From the NCBI RefSeq assembly GCF_003350505.1, contig NZ_QQAY01000019.1:1-56834 (forward strand): 56,834 nt of DNA, in the 5' to 3' direction. Below, in pieces: positions 49,904 through 56,834 of this stretch; position 1 is the first letter of the stretch; every line of letters starts with the position of its first letter. The translations under genes and the position numbers were made by a program. Under the pieces are notes generated by a model. It made no database searches, was not told the origin of the DNA, and saw only the letters and a program-made list of their open reading frames with translations. The DNA comes from Falsibacillus pallidus. Lineage in GTDB: Bacteria > Bacillota > Bacilli > Bacillales > DSM-25281.

Positions 49904-50584
49904 ATGGCTACGATATTGATTGTGGATGATGATCCGCATATCCGGGAATTGATCCGGGTCCTGCTGGCTAAGGAAGGCTTGGCGACAGTTGAAGCATCAG
50001 ACGGAGAATCCGCACTCGAATCCCTTGCTGCGAACCCTATTGATTTGATCATCTTGGATATTATGATGCCGAAGATGGACGGCTGGGCTTTTTGCCAGGA
50101 AGTGCGCAGCTATTATTCGGATTCCATTCCGATTCTCATGCTGACGGCTAAAGGCGACGTGACGCAGAAAGTGAAGGGCTTCAACCTCGGCACGGATGAT
50201 TATATGGTGAAGCCTTTTGCCCCGGCTGAGCTGATTGTCCGGGTTAAAGCTTTGTTAAAGAGATTTCAGATTGCTGCCTCCAATAAAATTGAAATCGGTC
50301 CAGTCATCATTGACCGCTCTTCGCATAATGTGTTTGATGGTCTGAAGGACAATTTGCTGCCGCCGAAAGAATTTGATCTACTGTTCAAATTGGCCTCCCA
50401 TCCTTCCAAGACATTTTCGCGCGAGCAATTGATCGAGGATATTTGGGGCTATGACTATGAGGGAGATGAAAGGACCGTGGATGTGCACATCAAGCGTCTT
50501 CGCCAGCGATTTTCCCATGAGGAGTGTCCATTCAAAATCACGACGATCCGCGGGCTCGGCTACCGGCTGGAGGTGAAGGCATGA
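49904..50584 (+). CDS. OmpR-family response regulator
   Basis: This 226-residue protein has a receiver domain with VDDDPHIRE, the phosphoacceptor Asp52 in LIILDIMMPKMDG and Lys in YMVKPFAPAEL, then a C-terminal winged helix (FSREQLIEDIWGYDYEGDER and VHIKRLRQRF). It overlaps the downstream histidine kinase start by four bases, so the two form a two-component pair. Target genes are unknown; the adjacent ABC exporter genes are one possibility. Confidence 0.92.
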   Translation: MATILIVDDDPHIRELIRVLLAKEGLATVEASDGESALESLAANPIDLIILDIMMPKMDGWAFCQEVRSYYSDSIPILMLTAKGDVTQKVKGFNLGTDDYMVKPFAPAELIVRVKALLKRFQIAASNKIEIGPVIIDRSSHNVFDGLKDNLLPPKEFDLLFKLASHPSKTFSREQLIEDIWGYDYEGDERTVDVHIKRLRQRFSHEECPFKITTIRGLGYRLEVKA

Positions 50585-51651
50585 AATTACCTGAATGGAT
50601 GAGGCGCATACTTGAAATTGCGAGTGTCCTCTTCCTTTTAATTGCGAATTGGTCCCTATCCTACTGGATCACGTCATGGATTTTCCCTAAATGGGGATTT
50701 CACCCGGGCTTTTATTTCCATCAAATCATCAATTCCATCTCGGGATTTTTCTTATTCGGCTGCTGCATGTTCCTGATTTCCCGATTGAAATGGGTGCAAA
50801 AACGACAGTATGAACAGATGAGTCCGTTGATCCATGCGATGAAGATGATGGCTGAAGGAAACTTCAACATCGACCTTTCCTATTATCATAAGCACGTCTC
50901 CTCCCCCCGCCATCCGTACTTTCATTTGATTCAAAATATCAATGATATGGCAGGAAAACTAGGGGAAATGGAGCAGATGCGGCAGGAATTCATCTCTAAT
51001 GTTTCGCACGAATTCCAGTCCCCCCTCACCTCCATCTCTGGATTTGCGCATGCCCTCAAGAACGACGCGTTAACGGCAGAAGAACGCCTTCATTATTTGG
51101 ACATCATCGAAAAAGAAGGCATCCGCCTCTCCAAATTAAGCGACAACCTGTTAAAGCTGACATCCCTTGAAAGCGAGCATCCTCCATTTGAATCCAGCAG
51201 CTACCGGTTGGACCATCAGCTTAGAAGGATTGTCCTTTCCTGCGAGCCCCACTGGACGGAGAAAAATTTGAACATGGAGATTTCACTGGATAACCTGTTG
51301 ATAAATGCCGATGAGGATTTGATGGATCAAGTCTGGATCAATCTCCTCGTCAACAGCATCAAATTCACCCCTGCCGGCGGCACCATTGCCATCGAGGCGC
51401 GTGAAGAGAATGAAGATCAACTGGCAGTAAGGATCAATGATACTGGCATCGGTATGGATGAAGACGCCGTCATGCATATGTTCGAACGCTTCTACAAAGC
51501 CGATGAATCGAGGACCCGCACGACCGAAGGCAGCGGTCTGGGACTGTCCATCGTGAAAAAAATCATTGATCTGCATCACGGGGAGATCCGGGTGGATAGT
51601 GAACTTGGAAAAGGGACGGAGATATTGGTGGTGGTTCCGAAAGGGGAATAA
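50581..51651 (+). CDS. Sensor histidine kinase
   Basis: This 356-residue membrane kinase has two N-terminal membrane segments (about 13-33 and 52-70) with a very short external loop, a linker, a HisKA domain with phosphoacceptor His143 (NVSHEFQSPLTSISG), and a HATPase domain (INLLVNSIKFTPAGGT, DTGIGMD, GSGLGLSIVKKI). The ATG at 50581 overlaps the regulator's stop codon. The small external region suggests it senses the membrane or a partner transporter rather than a soluble ligand. Confidence 0.92.
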   Translation: MKLPEWMRRILEIASVLFLLIANWSLSYWITSWIFPKWGFHPGFYFHQIINSISGFFLFGCCMFLISRLKWVQKRQYEQMSPLIHAMKMMAEGNFNIDLSYYHKHVSSPRHPYFHLIQNINDMAGKLGEMEQMRQEFISNVSHEFQSPLTSISGFAHALKNDALTAEERLHYLDIIEKEGIRLSKLSDNLLKLTSLESEHPPFESSSYRLDHQLRRIVLSCEPHWTEKNLNMEISLDNLLINADEDLMDQVWINLLVNSIKFTPAGGTIAIEAREENEDQLAVRINDTGIGMDEDAVMHMFERFYKADESRTRTTEGSGLGLSIVKKIIDLHHGEIRVDSELGKGTEILVVVPKGE

Positions 51652-51749
51652 CAGGAAACTAAATACAGGAAATAAGCACTCATTATCGAAATAGTAAATA
51701 ATGTAAGTCTTGTTGGTTTCGGCAAGGGATTAAGGGGGGCTATAAAAAG

Positions 51750-52016
51750 ATGAGTCTGAGGTTTCCGTTATTTTTCTGTTTGATTTTTATATTTGGGGGG
51801 CATTCAGGCTTCGATTATTTATTGCATTCATTAGGCTTCTGGAAGTATGTGCTCGAGGTCCTAGCCGTCATGCTAATTGTTTGGCTTTTATACAAAACTA
51901 AAATCATCGAAAAGGAAGTACCTTTCTCGGTAGGTATCTTGATTACGATTGCCGGTATTATTGTCGGAATCACTTTTTACAACTATGCCGAAAATTATTA
52001 TTGGGCACATCAATGA
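51750..52016 (+). CDS. Small membrane protein
   Basis: This 88-residue protein has three hydrophobic segments (about 5-20, 32-48 and 58-76) and little else. A GGGGGG-rich site lies upstream of the ATG. It is followed after 21 bases by another small membrane protein gene, and the two probably form one unit. No family is recognised. Confidence 0.65.
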   Translation: MSLRFPLFFCLIFIFGGHSGFDYLLHSLGFWKYVLEVLAVMLIVWLLYKTKIIEKEVPFSVGILITIAGIIVGITFYNYAENYYWAHQ

Positions 52017-52037
52017 ACAATGGAGGTGAAATATAAA

Positions 52038-52328
52038 ATGCTAGAATGGATCGCCCTAGTTGCTGTTCTGCTCTATTTTGTATCGGGTTATTTAATCAAA
52101 CGTTTGATTAAAAATGAAGGTGCCACTGAAAAAGGTAAATTCATTCTCTACAAATCCCGCTCAGACGCTTTTCCGTTATTCTTGGCAGGCTGGGCCATTA
52201 TTTATTTAATCAACGAGTTTTTCCACCTAACCTATTCGCAATTTCAAGATGCCATACTTATTGCCGTGTTGAGCGTATACATCATTCAATTTGTTTATTT
52301 GCTAAAATATCGAAAGCAGTATCAATAA
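52038..52328 (+). CDS. Small membrane protein
   Basis: This 96-residue protein has three membrane segments (ALVAVLLYFVSGYLI, FPLFLAGWAIIYLI and AILIAVLSVYIIQFVYLL). The ATG at 52038 follows GGAGGTG. It forms a pair with the gene at 51750 and is closed by a strong terminator. Function is unknown. Confidence 0.7.
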   Translation: MLEWIALVAVLLYFVSGYLIKRLIKNEGATEKGKFILYKSRSDAFPLFLAGWAIIYLINEFFHLTYSQFQDAILIAVLSVYIIQFVYLLKYRKQYQ

Positions 52329-52362
52329 ACTTTGACCAATTAAATTTAATACAGCCTAATGT

Positions 52363-52393
52363 AAAAAGCTTGGGAATCATCCCAAGCTTTTTG
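52363..52393. terminator. Terminator of the small membrane-protein pair
   Basis: AAAAAGCTTGGG and CCCAAGCTTTTT form a perfect 12-bp stem around AATCAT. Confidence 0.92.
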
Positions 52394-52412
52394 TTTGTTG
52401 TTACTCTCTAAA

Positions 52413-52631
52413 TTAAGATTGGTTATTTTCCAACTTTGCTGCTCTAACCCTGAAAATGATGCCACCGATAATAAATAATATGCCTGAGAGTGGAGCTATA
52501 AAGATCACTTTGGTCCTGCCTTCTAATAAGAAAATGGTGATATTACTTACGATTAAAAACCCGCCAATAATAAAATATAGTAATGAAATTCTCTTGAGTT
52601 CTTTACTGGAATATTTTCTTCTTTTGGACAT
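52413..52631 (-). CDS. Small two-segment membrane protein
   Basis: This 72-residue protein has a basic N-terminus (MSKRRKYSSKELKR) and two membrane segments (ISLLYFIIGGFLIVSNI and VIFIAPLSGILFIIGGIIF). The ATG at 52631 has GGGAGG upstream. It is the last gene of a leftward unit, 28 bases after the lipoprotein gene. Confidence 0.68.
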   Translation of the reverse strand: MSKRRKYSSKELKRISLLYFIIGGFLIVSNITIFLLEGRTKVIFIAPLSGILFIIGGIIFRVRAAKLENNQS

Positions 52632-52659
52632 CTGAAGTTTCCCTCCCTTTCCCCACGTG

Positions 52660-53673
52660 TTATTGCGGCAATCCACTTCTCTTTAAAATTTCATCTGCGT
52701 CCATATAAGTCCATTCGCGTATAGGTAAATCAGGATTCTCCTTTAAAAATTCCCTCATAATCTGATTTCCGATTTTGTAATCAGACCACTGTGGGATTAT
52801 ACGGTTCCCCGCACGCATTTCAGCCAAGTCGTTTGATGTATAGGTGTAGCGTCTGGCGCTTGCCCAGTTCCAAATATTTTGCTCCTCTTCATCGGATAAT
52901 TCCATTGTCCAAGGGATTTCCATATTGGGAATGACCAGGTTTGCAAAGGAATCAGCCTTACCTTCTACTAAATCATAATCAATTAGGTCCTTTTTTTGAT
53001 TCTTAATTTTTTCGAAGTATATAGTATGGTGATATTCATGTGCTATCGTGTACGGGACCATTATTTCATCATATTTCTGAGGAGCTATTTGCAGTACAAT
53101 GAATTGCTCTGGAGTTGAAAAAGCGGCAACTCCTTTCATTTGGCTGATCAAAATGGATTGGTCAGGATTGATTGGAAACAGATAGATCGTTTTCTTGCTG
53201 CCGGGTAAGAGCTTAGCAGACTTCTCCAACCCTTCCTTTATTAAACTTGTGATATGTTCATAGTTCTCATCCATTAGCTTGATGGATTCATACAGTCGAT
53301 CAATATTTATCGGCGCAGCAAAACTATATTTATCTTTCAATGCCAATCCCCTATTCTCGCCAAATCCCTCTTTACGGAAGGGTTCCACCACTGTTGATAT
53401 GTATAATTCTTTATAATTGGGGTCTTGGCTTTGTTTTACCTTCTTAATGTATTCAAGGATTGGTTCAAAAACGGGCACTATTTTAAACTCTTGTTCTCCC
53501 ACTTTGAATTGAACGGGAACTGCATTTTGGATCGGCTTCATTTCAGGCTCATTTTTCGGAGTAGCAGTAGTATTCGGTTTTGTTTGTGAAGCTTGTTGAG
53601 AAATCTTCTCTTCCGCACAGCCGGACAATAACGATATGAGCAGTACGATTAGAATTACCAAGTATCTATTCAT
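52660..53673 (-). CDS. DUF2268-type lipoprotein, putative metalloprotease
   Basis: This 337-residue protein has a lipoprotein signal (LVILIVLLISLLSGC, lipobox LSGC) and a C-terminal domain resembling DUF2268, with the zinc-binding HEYHH (in AHEYHHTIYFE) and a third ligand Glu in DLVEGKADSFANL. It would be anchored on the outer face of the cell membrane as a zinc peptidase; the substrate is unknown. It overlaps the upstream gene by eight bases. Confidence 0.82.
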   Translation of the reverse strand: MNRYLVILIVLLISLLSGCAEEKISQQASQTKPNTTATPKNEPEMKPIQNAVPVQFKVGEQEFKIVPVFEPILEYIKKVKQSQDPNYKELYISTVVEPFRKEGFGENRGLALKDKYSFAAPINIDRLYESIKLMDENYEHITSLIKEGLEKSAKLLPGSKKTIYLFPINPDQSILISQMKGVAAFSTPEQFIVLQIAPQKYDEIMVPYTIAHEYHHTIYFEKIKNQKKDLIDYDLVEGKADSFANLVIPNMEIPWTMELSDEEEQNIWNWASARRYTYTSNDLAEMRAGNRIIPQWSDYKIGNQIMREFLKENPDLPIREWTYMDADEILKRSGLPQ

Positions 53674-54043
53674 TATCTCGCTCCGTCGTTTCTTTGAAAT
53701 AAGTGGTAGGAACCATATATCCGCGCAGCGCTATCCAATCTTTATGCCCTTTCACTGAGAAAATCGCTTCGGTCTTATATTCCGTGCGGCCAATCTGTTT
53801 GCCAAGAGGATACTCCTCTTTATATATAAAAGGATTTACTGATTTGTATAAATGATCTTTGAACCGAGCGTAATGCACTCGATAGACGTGCCCCCCTGCA
53901 AATTCCTCCCCCGCATTATTTTCCACTTGATAGATTGGAAGATTATGCAGACGATGAAAATGGACATAAAGAAAGCCTGCGGCTAAAATCACAAGAAACA
54001 TACCAGAGATTAGAAGATACTTTACACTTTTTTTCACATTCAT
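53666..54043 (-). CDS. Membrane-anchored hypothetical protein
   Basis: This 125-residue protein has an N-terminal membrane anchor (YLLISGMFLVILAAGFLYV) and a soluble region with several aromatic and basic residues, probably outside the membrane. It is first in an operon with the metalloprotease-like lipoprotein, which it overlaps by eight bases, so the two may act together. No family is recognised. Confidence 0.68.
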   Translation of the reverse strand: MNVKKSVKYLLISGMFLVILAAGFLYVHFHRLHNLPIYQVENNAGEEFAGGHVYRVHYARFKDHLYKSVNPFIYKEEYPLGKQIGRTEYKTEAIFSVKGHKDWIALRGYMVPTTYFKETTERDNE

Positions 54044-54221
54044 CCCCCCATGCCATTAGAAATTATGTATATATACAAATTTTAACAGATTGCAATAAAC
54101 ATTAATATGACGAAATAAGGCTCTTATGGTCTCGGCGCTCCACCTTGTTCTTGCAAAGAAGGAGAACGGCCATTTCTTATTGAAGTAAAGAACCATATTG
54201 AATGTAATTGAGGTGCAAAGA

Positions 54222-54761
54222 ATGATCATTAGAACTGTTAAAAAAGAAGAATATCGTTTCATCGAGGACTTTGTGTATGAAGTATTCCTGCATACCAACT
54301 TTTCAGATGGCGCCGTTGAAAAATCTCTTGTAAGGGAGATTCGGGAAAAACCATACTACATTCCCCAGTTGGATTTAGTCGCTGAGGAAAATGGGGAAAT
54401 TGTTGGTCATTTTATGCTGTCCAAGCTTCCGATAAGCAACAAACATGAGGATGAAATCTTGATGCTATCACCTGTCTCGGTAGCCATTCATAAACAGCGG
54501 CAGGGTGTTGGTGATTTTATGCTGCGGGAAGGGATTAGGTTGGCTTCAAAAATGGGTTATAAGGGGATAATTGTGGAAGGAGATTACAAGTATTATCCTC
54601 GCTTCGGTTTCAAAACCTCTACGGAATTCGGGGTATATCCGTCCGAGAAAAACCTGCCGCCATCCGAGGAGAATTTGATGGCTATGGAGCTGTGTGAAGA
54701 TGGGTTGAAAGATATCTCGGGAGAAGTGGACTACAGCATTTATCAATCATTGACGCATTGA
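54222..54761 (+). CDS. GNAT family N-acetyltransferase
   Basis: This 179-residue protein has the acetyl-CoA-binding motif KQRQGVGDFMLREGI after VSVAIHK, and IIVEGDYKYYPRFGFK near the C-terminus, typical of the YhbS/YjdJ-like group of acetyltransferases. The ATG at 54222 follows GAGGTG; an ATG at 54198 has no site. The substrate is unknown. Its stop codon is followed at once by a family B repeat. Confidence 0.85.
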   Translation: MIIRTVKKEEYRFIEDFVYEVFLHTNFSDGAVEKSLVREIREKPYYIPQLDLVAEENGEIVGHFMLSKLPISNKHEDEILMLSPVSVAIHKQRQGVGDFMLREGIRLASKMGYKGIIVEGDYKYYPRFGFKTSTEFGVYPSEKNLPPSEENLMAMELCEDGLKDISGEVDYSIYQSLTH

Positions 54762-54762
54762 A

Positions 54763-54832
54763 AACACGGGGACGGTCCCGGCGCTTCTTTCTAAAAGAAA
54801 AAAGGAAGCACGAGAATCGTCCCCGTGCTTCC
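54763..54832. repeat. Family B palindromic repeat, copy 11 (shared terminator)
   Basis: AAAACACGGGGACGGTCCCG and GAATCGTCCCCGTGCTTCC form long inverted arms. It fills the entire gap between two convergent stop codons (54761 and 54833), so it is the only candidate terminator for both genes. Confidence 0.88.
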
Positions 54833-56083
54833 TTAATTAAAAATTAGAGGAAAAGTAAATGTAACGATTGCTGCCCAGAGTCCATAAATCGGTAAATATT
54901 TAGTAACGGCATCTTGGATGGCCGCAAGCCCTGATTTGTTCTGCAGAAAACGGATATAGGTAATCATGATCCAAATCAGATTTGCCCAGATAAGTATGTT
55001 TACGCCTAAAACAGAAAGTCTATTAGGAGTAATCCCGTAGGATGAAAGCCTGAACACGATGGCTGACAAAGCCACACTGTCGATGATGAGCGCAAGGACA
55101 ATCAAGCCAACATTGATATAATCTGAAATGGTCTTTTTCTCGTTTGTGTCGCTTTCGGTAATGGAAAATATGGTGACGGCCAACACACCAAGAAGAATTC
55201 CATTGAAAGCCAGCAGGAAATTACGGTCCAGGAATGGATTTTTCCCCACCCATAGAACTGTTGCAAGATACACTACTAATGTGACAAGGACAAGCGGGCT
55301 GAAAATTTTCGCAATATATGGGGTGATATTCTTAGCCAATTTAAGATTCATTGATACCAGGTAGGCAGCCACAATAGCGAGAGCGGCAGCACCAAATAAA
55401 ATAATATTACTGAAGTAGAAATCTTCTATGTTCAGGCCAACAAATCTGAATAACTGCATGGTTAATGCTGCTAATACCATTCCGCTGACTGCCATGCTGG
55501 CGTAGAGAATGCCGTATTCCAGATTAAATTTAATAAAGGCTAATCTTCTACTGCCTTTTGAATAGCCGTTTCCTGTAAAGGCAGCCCCCAGCAATACCCA
55601 TAAGAAAATGGGAAGGTGCAAATAAGCAAGGAACGTACTATCTTTATCATTTAATGGCAGTAAATTTAGATAAACCCCTGAAATGATGAACAAAGCGGCA
55701 AGGGAATAAATAATACTTCTTTTCGTCTTATTAGTGTAAATAAAGTAGGCGGCGATAAAAGGCGCTATACCAAAAGCCAGGTTAATCGGGGCAATTGCTT
55801 CCTGTTGGACAAAGTGAAAAATGATCCTAGTGCATATCCCGGCTAAAACAGCTAAAAGTCCCATAACTAAGAATCCTTTTTGAAACAAGGAAGGTTTATT
55901 TGTATTTGACGTCTCCTTGAAATTCAATCTTTCATACCAGACACTAAGAATCTGTGAATCAGGATTCTGCTCCCATACATGTGAGAATGATTTTTTAAAT
56001 GCTCTCGGATCTTTTCGATACATGCTCTCCAACTGATGCGGGTCATTCAAATTTTCAAGCAAGGTGTTGCTATCCATCTTCAT
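54833..56083 (-). CDS. Multi-pass membrane protein
   Basis: This 416-residue protein has an N-terminal soluble helical region of about 65 residues, then about ten to eleven membrane segments. Short loops carry few charged residues, and the C-terminal pair ends with AAIVTFTFPLIFN. I do not recognise a named family with certainty; it resembles DUF4153-like or permease-like proteins of Bacillus. No partner gene is adjacent, and it begins after an AT-rich region with AGGGAGG near the ATG. Confidence 0.75.
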   Translation of the reverse strand: MKMDSNTLLENLNDPHQLESMYRKDPRAFKKSFSHVWEQNPDSQILSVWYERLNFKETSNTNKPSLFQKGFLVMGLLAVLAGICTRIIFHFVQQEAIAPINLAFGIAPFIAAYFIYTNKTKRSIIYSLAALFIISGVYLNLLPLNDKDSTFLAYLHLPIFLWVLLGAAFTGNGYSKGSRRLAFIKFNLEYGILYASMAVSGMVLAALTMQLFRFVGLNIEDFYFSNIILFGAAALAIVAAYLVSMNLKLAKNITPYIAKIFSPLVLVTLVVYLATVLWVGKNPFLDRNFLLAFNGILLGVLAVTIFSITESDTNEKKTISDYINVGLIVLALIIDSVALSAIVFRLSSYGITPNRLSVLGVNILIWANLIWIMITYIRFLQNKSGLAAIQDAVTKYLPIYGLWAAIVTFTFPLIFN

Positions 56084-56195
56084 ACCTCCCTAAACATTTT
56101 ACGCTTTTCTTTGATAAAATCATTTTAAATAAAAATTTATCGTTTTTCAATAAATAATTATTAAAATAAGATATTTTTTTAATTCTAAACAAAAA

Positions 56196-56215
56196 AAGAA
56201 GTGCATCATGCACCT
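56196..56215 (-). terminator. Terminator of the glyoxalase-fold gene
   Basis: On the minus strand GAGGTGCA and TGCACTTC form a short stem with a three-base loop, followed by a run of seven T residues, just past the stop codon. Confidence 0.7.
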
Positions 56216-56232
56216 CCTTACCGTTTAACTAT

Positions 56233-56670
56233 CTATCTGATTTTCTCCGCCAACTCTAAAATAATTCCCTCTGGACCACGGACGTAGCACAACTTGTAGC
56301 TATCTTCGTATTGCTCGATCTCGCTAAAGATTTCCGTGCCCCTCTTTTTCAATTTAGAAATAATCGCATCAAGATCTTCAACATTAAAGCAAATATGGCG
56401 GATCCCCAGTGTATTTGCAAAAGATGGCTGAATACCCTTTTCATCTGGCGGCGCATTAAAATTGACCAGCTCTATCCATGCCTCACCACCTGGCATCCCC
56501 AATCCTACACAAGACGTCTTAACTCCATTAAGCCCAACGATTCTGTCCAGCTGTTCTCCATCCAATTCCCATTCCGCTTGCACTTCCAGTCCTAAATCAA
56601 CAAAAAAGGTTTTAGCCTCGTAAAGATTATGTACATTTATACTTATATGATCTATTCTATTGATTTTCAT
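56233..56670 (-). CDS. VOC (glyoxalase/bleomycin resistance) family protein
   Basis: This 145-residue protein has two beta-alpha-beta-beta-beta modules with the likely metal ligands: His in INRIDHISINV, Glu in AWIELVNF, His in IRHICFNVED and Glu in GIILELAEKI. It resembles VOC family lactoylglutathione-lyase-like enzymes. AGGAGGT precedes the ATG. It is alone, with its own terminator. Confidence 0.87.
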   Translation of the reverse strand: MKINRIDHISINVHNLYEAKTFFVDLGLEVQAEWELDGEQLDRIVGLNGVKTSCVGLGMPGGEAWIELVNFNAPPDEKGIQPSFANTLGIRHICFNVEDLDAIISKLKKRGTEIFSEIEQYEDSYKLCYVRGPEGIILELAEKIR

Positions 56671-56710
56671 ATCGAATACCTCCTAGAAATCAAATATTCA
56701 ACAAACTCAT

Positions 56711-56747
56711 TGCTGCTTCCTTCCACAAAAAGAAGCACGAGAAGAAC
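56711..56747. repeat. Family B repeat fragment near the window end
   Basis: TGCTGCTTCCTTCC and AGAAGCACGAGAAGAACG resemble the arms of family B copies, but the central GGGGACGG block is missing. No gene is seen in 56671-56834. Confidence 0.55.
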
Positions 56748-56834
56748 GAAATCGCTCTGCGATGGCTCCTTAAAATCTTAGAACCCTAAAAATCTTTAAA
56801 ATAAAAAACAAAAAAGTATGCCCTTTTGTGATAT

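Overview
The window looks like a chromosomal segment of a spore-forming member of the Bacillaceae. Shine-Dalgarno sites are strong (AGGAGG/GGAGGTG type), TTG starts are common, there is a complete gerA-gerB-gerC germinant-receptor operon, an RsbR-type stressosome protein, and a C30 carotenoid cluster of the staphyloxanthin type. Genus cannot be fixed from the sequence; a pigmented, environmental or marine Bacillus relative is an inference. No rRNA, tRNA, CRISPR array or intact transposase was seen.

0-10 kb: after an ElaA-like acetyltransferase comes a leftward carotenoid operon crtP-aldH-crtO-crtN-crtQ (4,4'-diaponeurosporene oxygenase, aldehyde dehydrogenase, acyltransferase, desaturase, glycosyltransferase). 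A third, more divergent desaturase-like FAD enzyme lies upstream. No crtM (dehydrosqualene synthase) is present, so the C30 precursor must come from another locus. 10-18.5 kb: an AT-richer block that resembles a defence island. It holds two convergent phospholipase-D/superfamily-2 helicase fusions, a MazG-like nucleotide pyrophosphohydrolase coupled to the second one, and a NERD-nuclease/UvrD-like helicase. No methyltransferase is present. 18.7-22.4 kb: gerABC operon, in which gerC appears to start at a rare ATT codon inside gerB. 22.8-27.4 kb: ABC-2 exporter, then an MFS-tetR operon with two clear TetR operators, one exactly filling the spacer of its sigma-A promoter.

27.4-45.4 kb: an accessory stretch of small single genes (DUF2935, PHP phosphoesterase, MazG-like, RsbR paralogue, S51 peptidase, Nudix, winged-helix, DinB, START-fold proteins, four methyltransferase or kinase-like genes, a potassium channel, a LysR regulator). 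It contains broken copies of its own genes: fragments of the S51 peptidase, the START-fold gene and the potassium-channel gene sit a few kb from their intact versions. A kinase-like gene has a one-base frameshift and a DUF523 gene has an in-frame stop.

45.5-56.8 kb: marR plus a heterodimeric ABC exporter, a two-component system, small membrane proteins, a metalloprotease-like lipoprotein operon, an acetyltransferase, a large membrane protein and a glyoxalase-fold protein.

Three families of dispersed palindromic repeats run through the window. Family A clusters in 0-10 kb, family B in 27-57 kb, and family C occurs twice near 22-25 kb. Many copies begin or end within a few bases of a stop codon. 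The most unusual signals are the two-helicase/MazG/NERD block, the stop-codon-abutting repeats, the self-derived gene fragments, a gene bracketed by 115-bp direct repeats, and five 9-bp direct repeats on an exact 21-bp period.
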